DNA of 21,234 nucleotides from a virus: positions 1-21,234 of the IMG/VR virus record IMGVR_UViG_3300042890_000138. The stretch is one strand, 5' to 3'. Below the pieces are notes generated by a model. The model ran no database searches. It was not told the origin of the DNA and saw nothing but the letters and a program-made list of their open reading frames with translations. This document shows positions 21,174 to 21,234 of the stretch, in pieces. Positions within the stretch are counted from its first letter, which is position 1. Every line of letters begins with the position of its first letter. A program made the position numbers and the translations under genes.

Positions 21174-21234
21174 ACGATCTTCTCCATATTGCCCCAGTCA
21201 GGTCCAACTTCACATTCGACCCTCATAGGTAAGT
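21158..21234 (-). CDS. Probable family A DNA polymerase, C-terminal end (partial)
   Basis: Only the last 24 residues are in the window: LPMRVECEVGPDWGNMEKIV, then CKSQ and TAA. The segment 'P..VE..VG.DW' matches the end of family A DNA polymerases (E. coli Pol I ends with PLLVEVGSGENWDQAH). The position directly upstream of SSB and a stand-alone 5'-3' exonuclease supports this. The evidence is short, so the call is tentative; the rest of the gene lies beyond the right edge. Confidence 0.5.
   Translation of the reverse strand, partial: LPMRVECEVGPDWGNMEKIVCKSQ

Noticed and set aside
1-21234. tRNA genes, integrase, attachment sites or insertion sequences
   Set aside because: No cloverleaf with a recognisable TTCGANNC-type arm, no recombinase motif, and no terminal inverted repeats were seen.

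Overview
The window is part of an AT-rich, very densely packed genome of a tailed bacteriophage with a short tail (podovirus, T7-like in gene content). The evidence is the combination of a T7-type virion set (capsid C-terminus, tail tubular A-like and B-like proteins, three large internal virion/ejection proteins) with a T7-type DNA metabolism set (T7 gp3-like endonuclease, FEN-type 5'-3' exonuclease, SSB, a probable family A DNA polymerase C-terminus). I see no rRNA, tRNA, integrase or phage RNA polymerase. A class II, B12-dependent ribonucleotide reductase and a near-perfect host-type sigma70 promoter suggest a phage that relies on host RNA polymerase and a B12-containing host. The host cannot be named from the sequence; an aquatic bacterium is a guess.

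Plus-strand (virion) arm, 1-15150. The 3' end of the major capsid gene is followed by a rho-independent terminator. Then comes an adhesin cluster (231-4859): a small acidic/basic protein, a long Ala/Ser/Thr shaft protein, and three consecutive 'fibre gene + tiny chaperone-like gene' units. The third unit is interrupted: a 35-codon fibre N-terminus runs straight into a GIY-YIG homing endonuclease, which is followed by a complete, divergent copy of the same kind of fibre. A lysis group follows (4874-5624): small membrane protein, M15 peptidase endolysin, holin-like protein. After a small basic protein there is a consensus promoter (5918-5946). It precedes the tail genes: tail tubular A-like, tail tubular B-like, a second pair of adhesins, and the internal virion proteins including one of 1052 residues.

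Convergence point, about 15151-15249. This gap holds a hairpin that can serve both converging transcription units.

Minus-strand (replication and nucleotide) arm, 15250-21234. Reading right to left: DNA polymerase C-terminus (partial), SSB, a hairpin, a 39-residue membrane protein, 5'-3' exonuclease, a 47-residue membrane protein, T7 endonuclease I-like resolvase, two small unknowns, a DnaQ-like exonuclease with a zinc ribbon, a DUF6378-like protein, two small unknowns, class II RNR, a 65-residue helical-hairpin protein resembling the Acb2/Tad1 (anti-CBASS/Thoeris sponge) family, and a 44-residue unknown. Most junctions overlap by 1-30 bases, which indicates one translationally coupled operon whose promoter lies beyond the right edge. 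The resolvase, exonuclease and RNR would degrade and recycle host DNA to feed replication. The left arm builds the particle and carries an unusually large set of exchangeable receptor-binding proteins.
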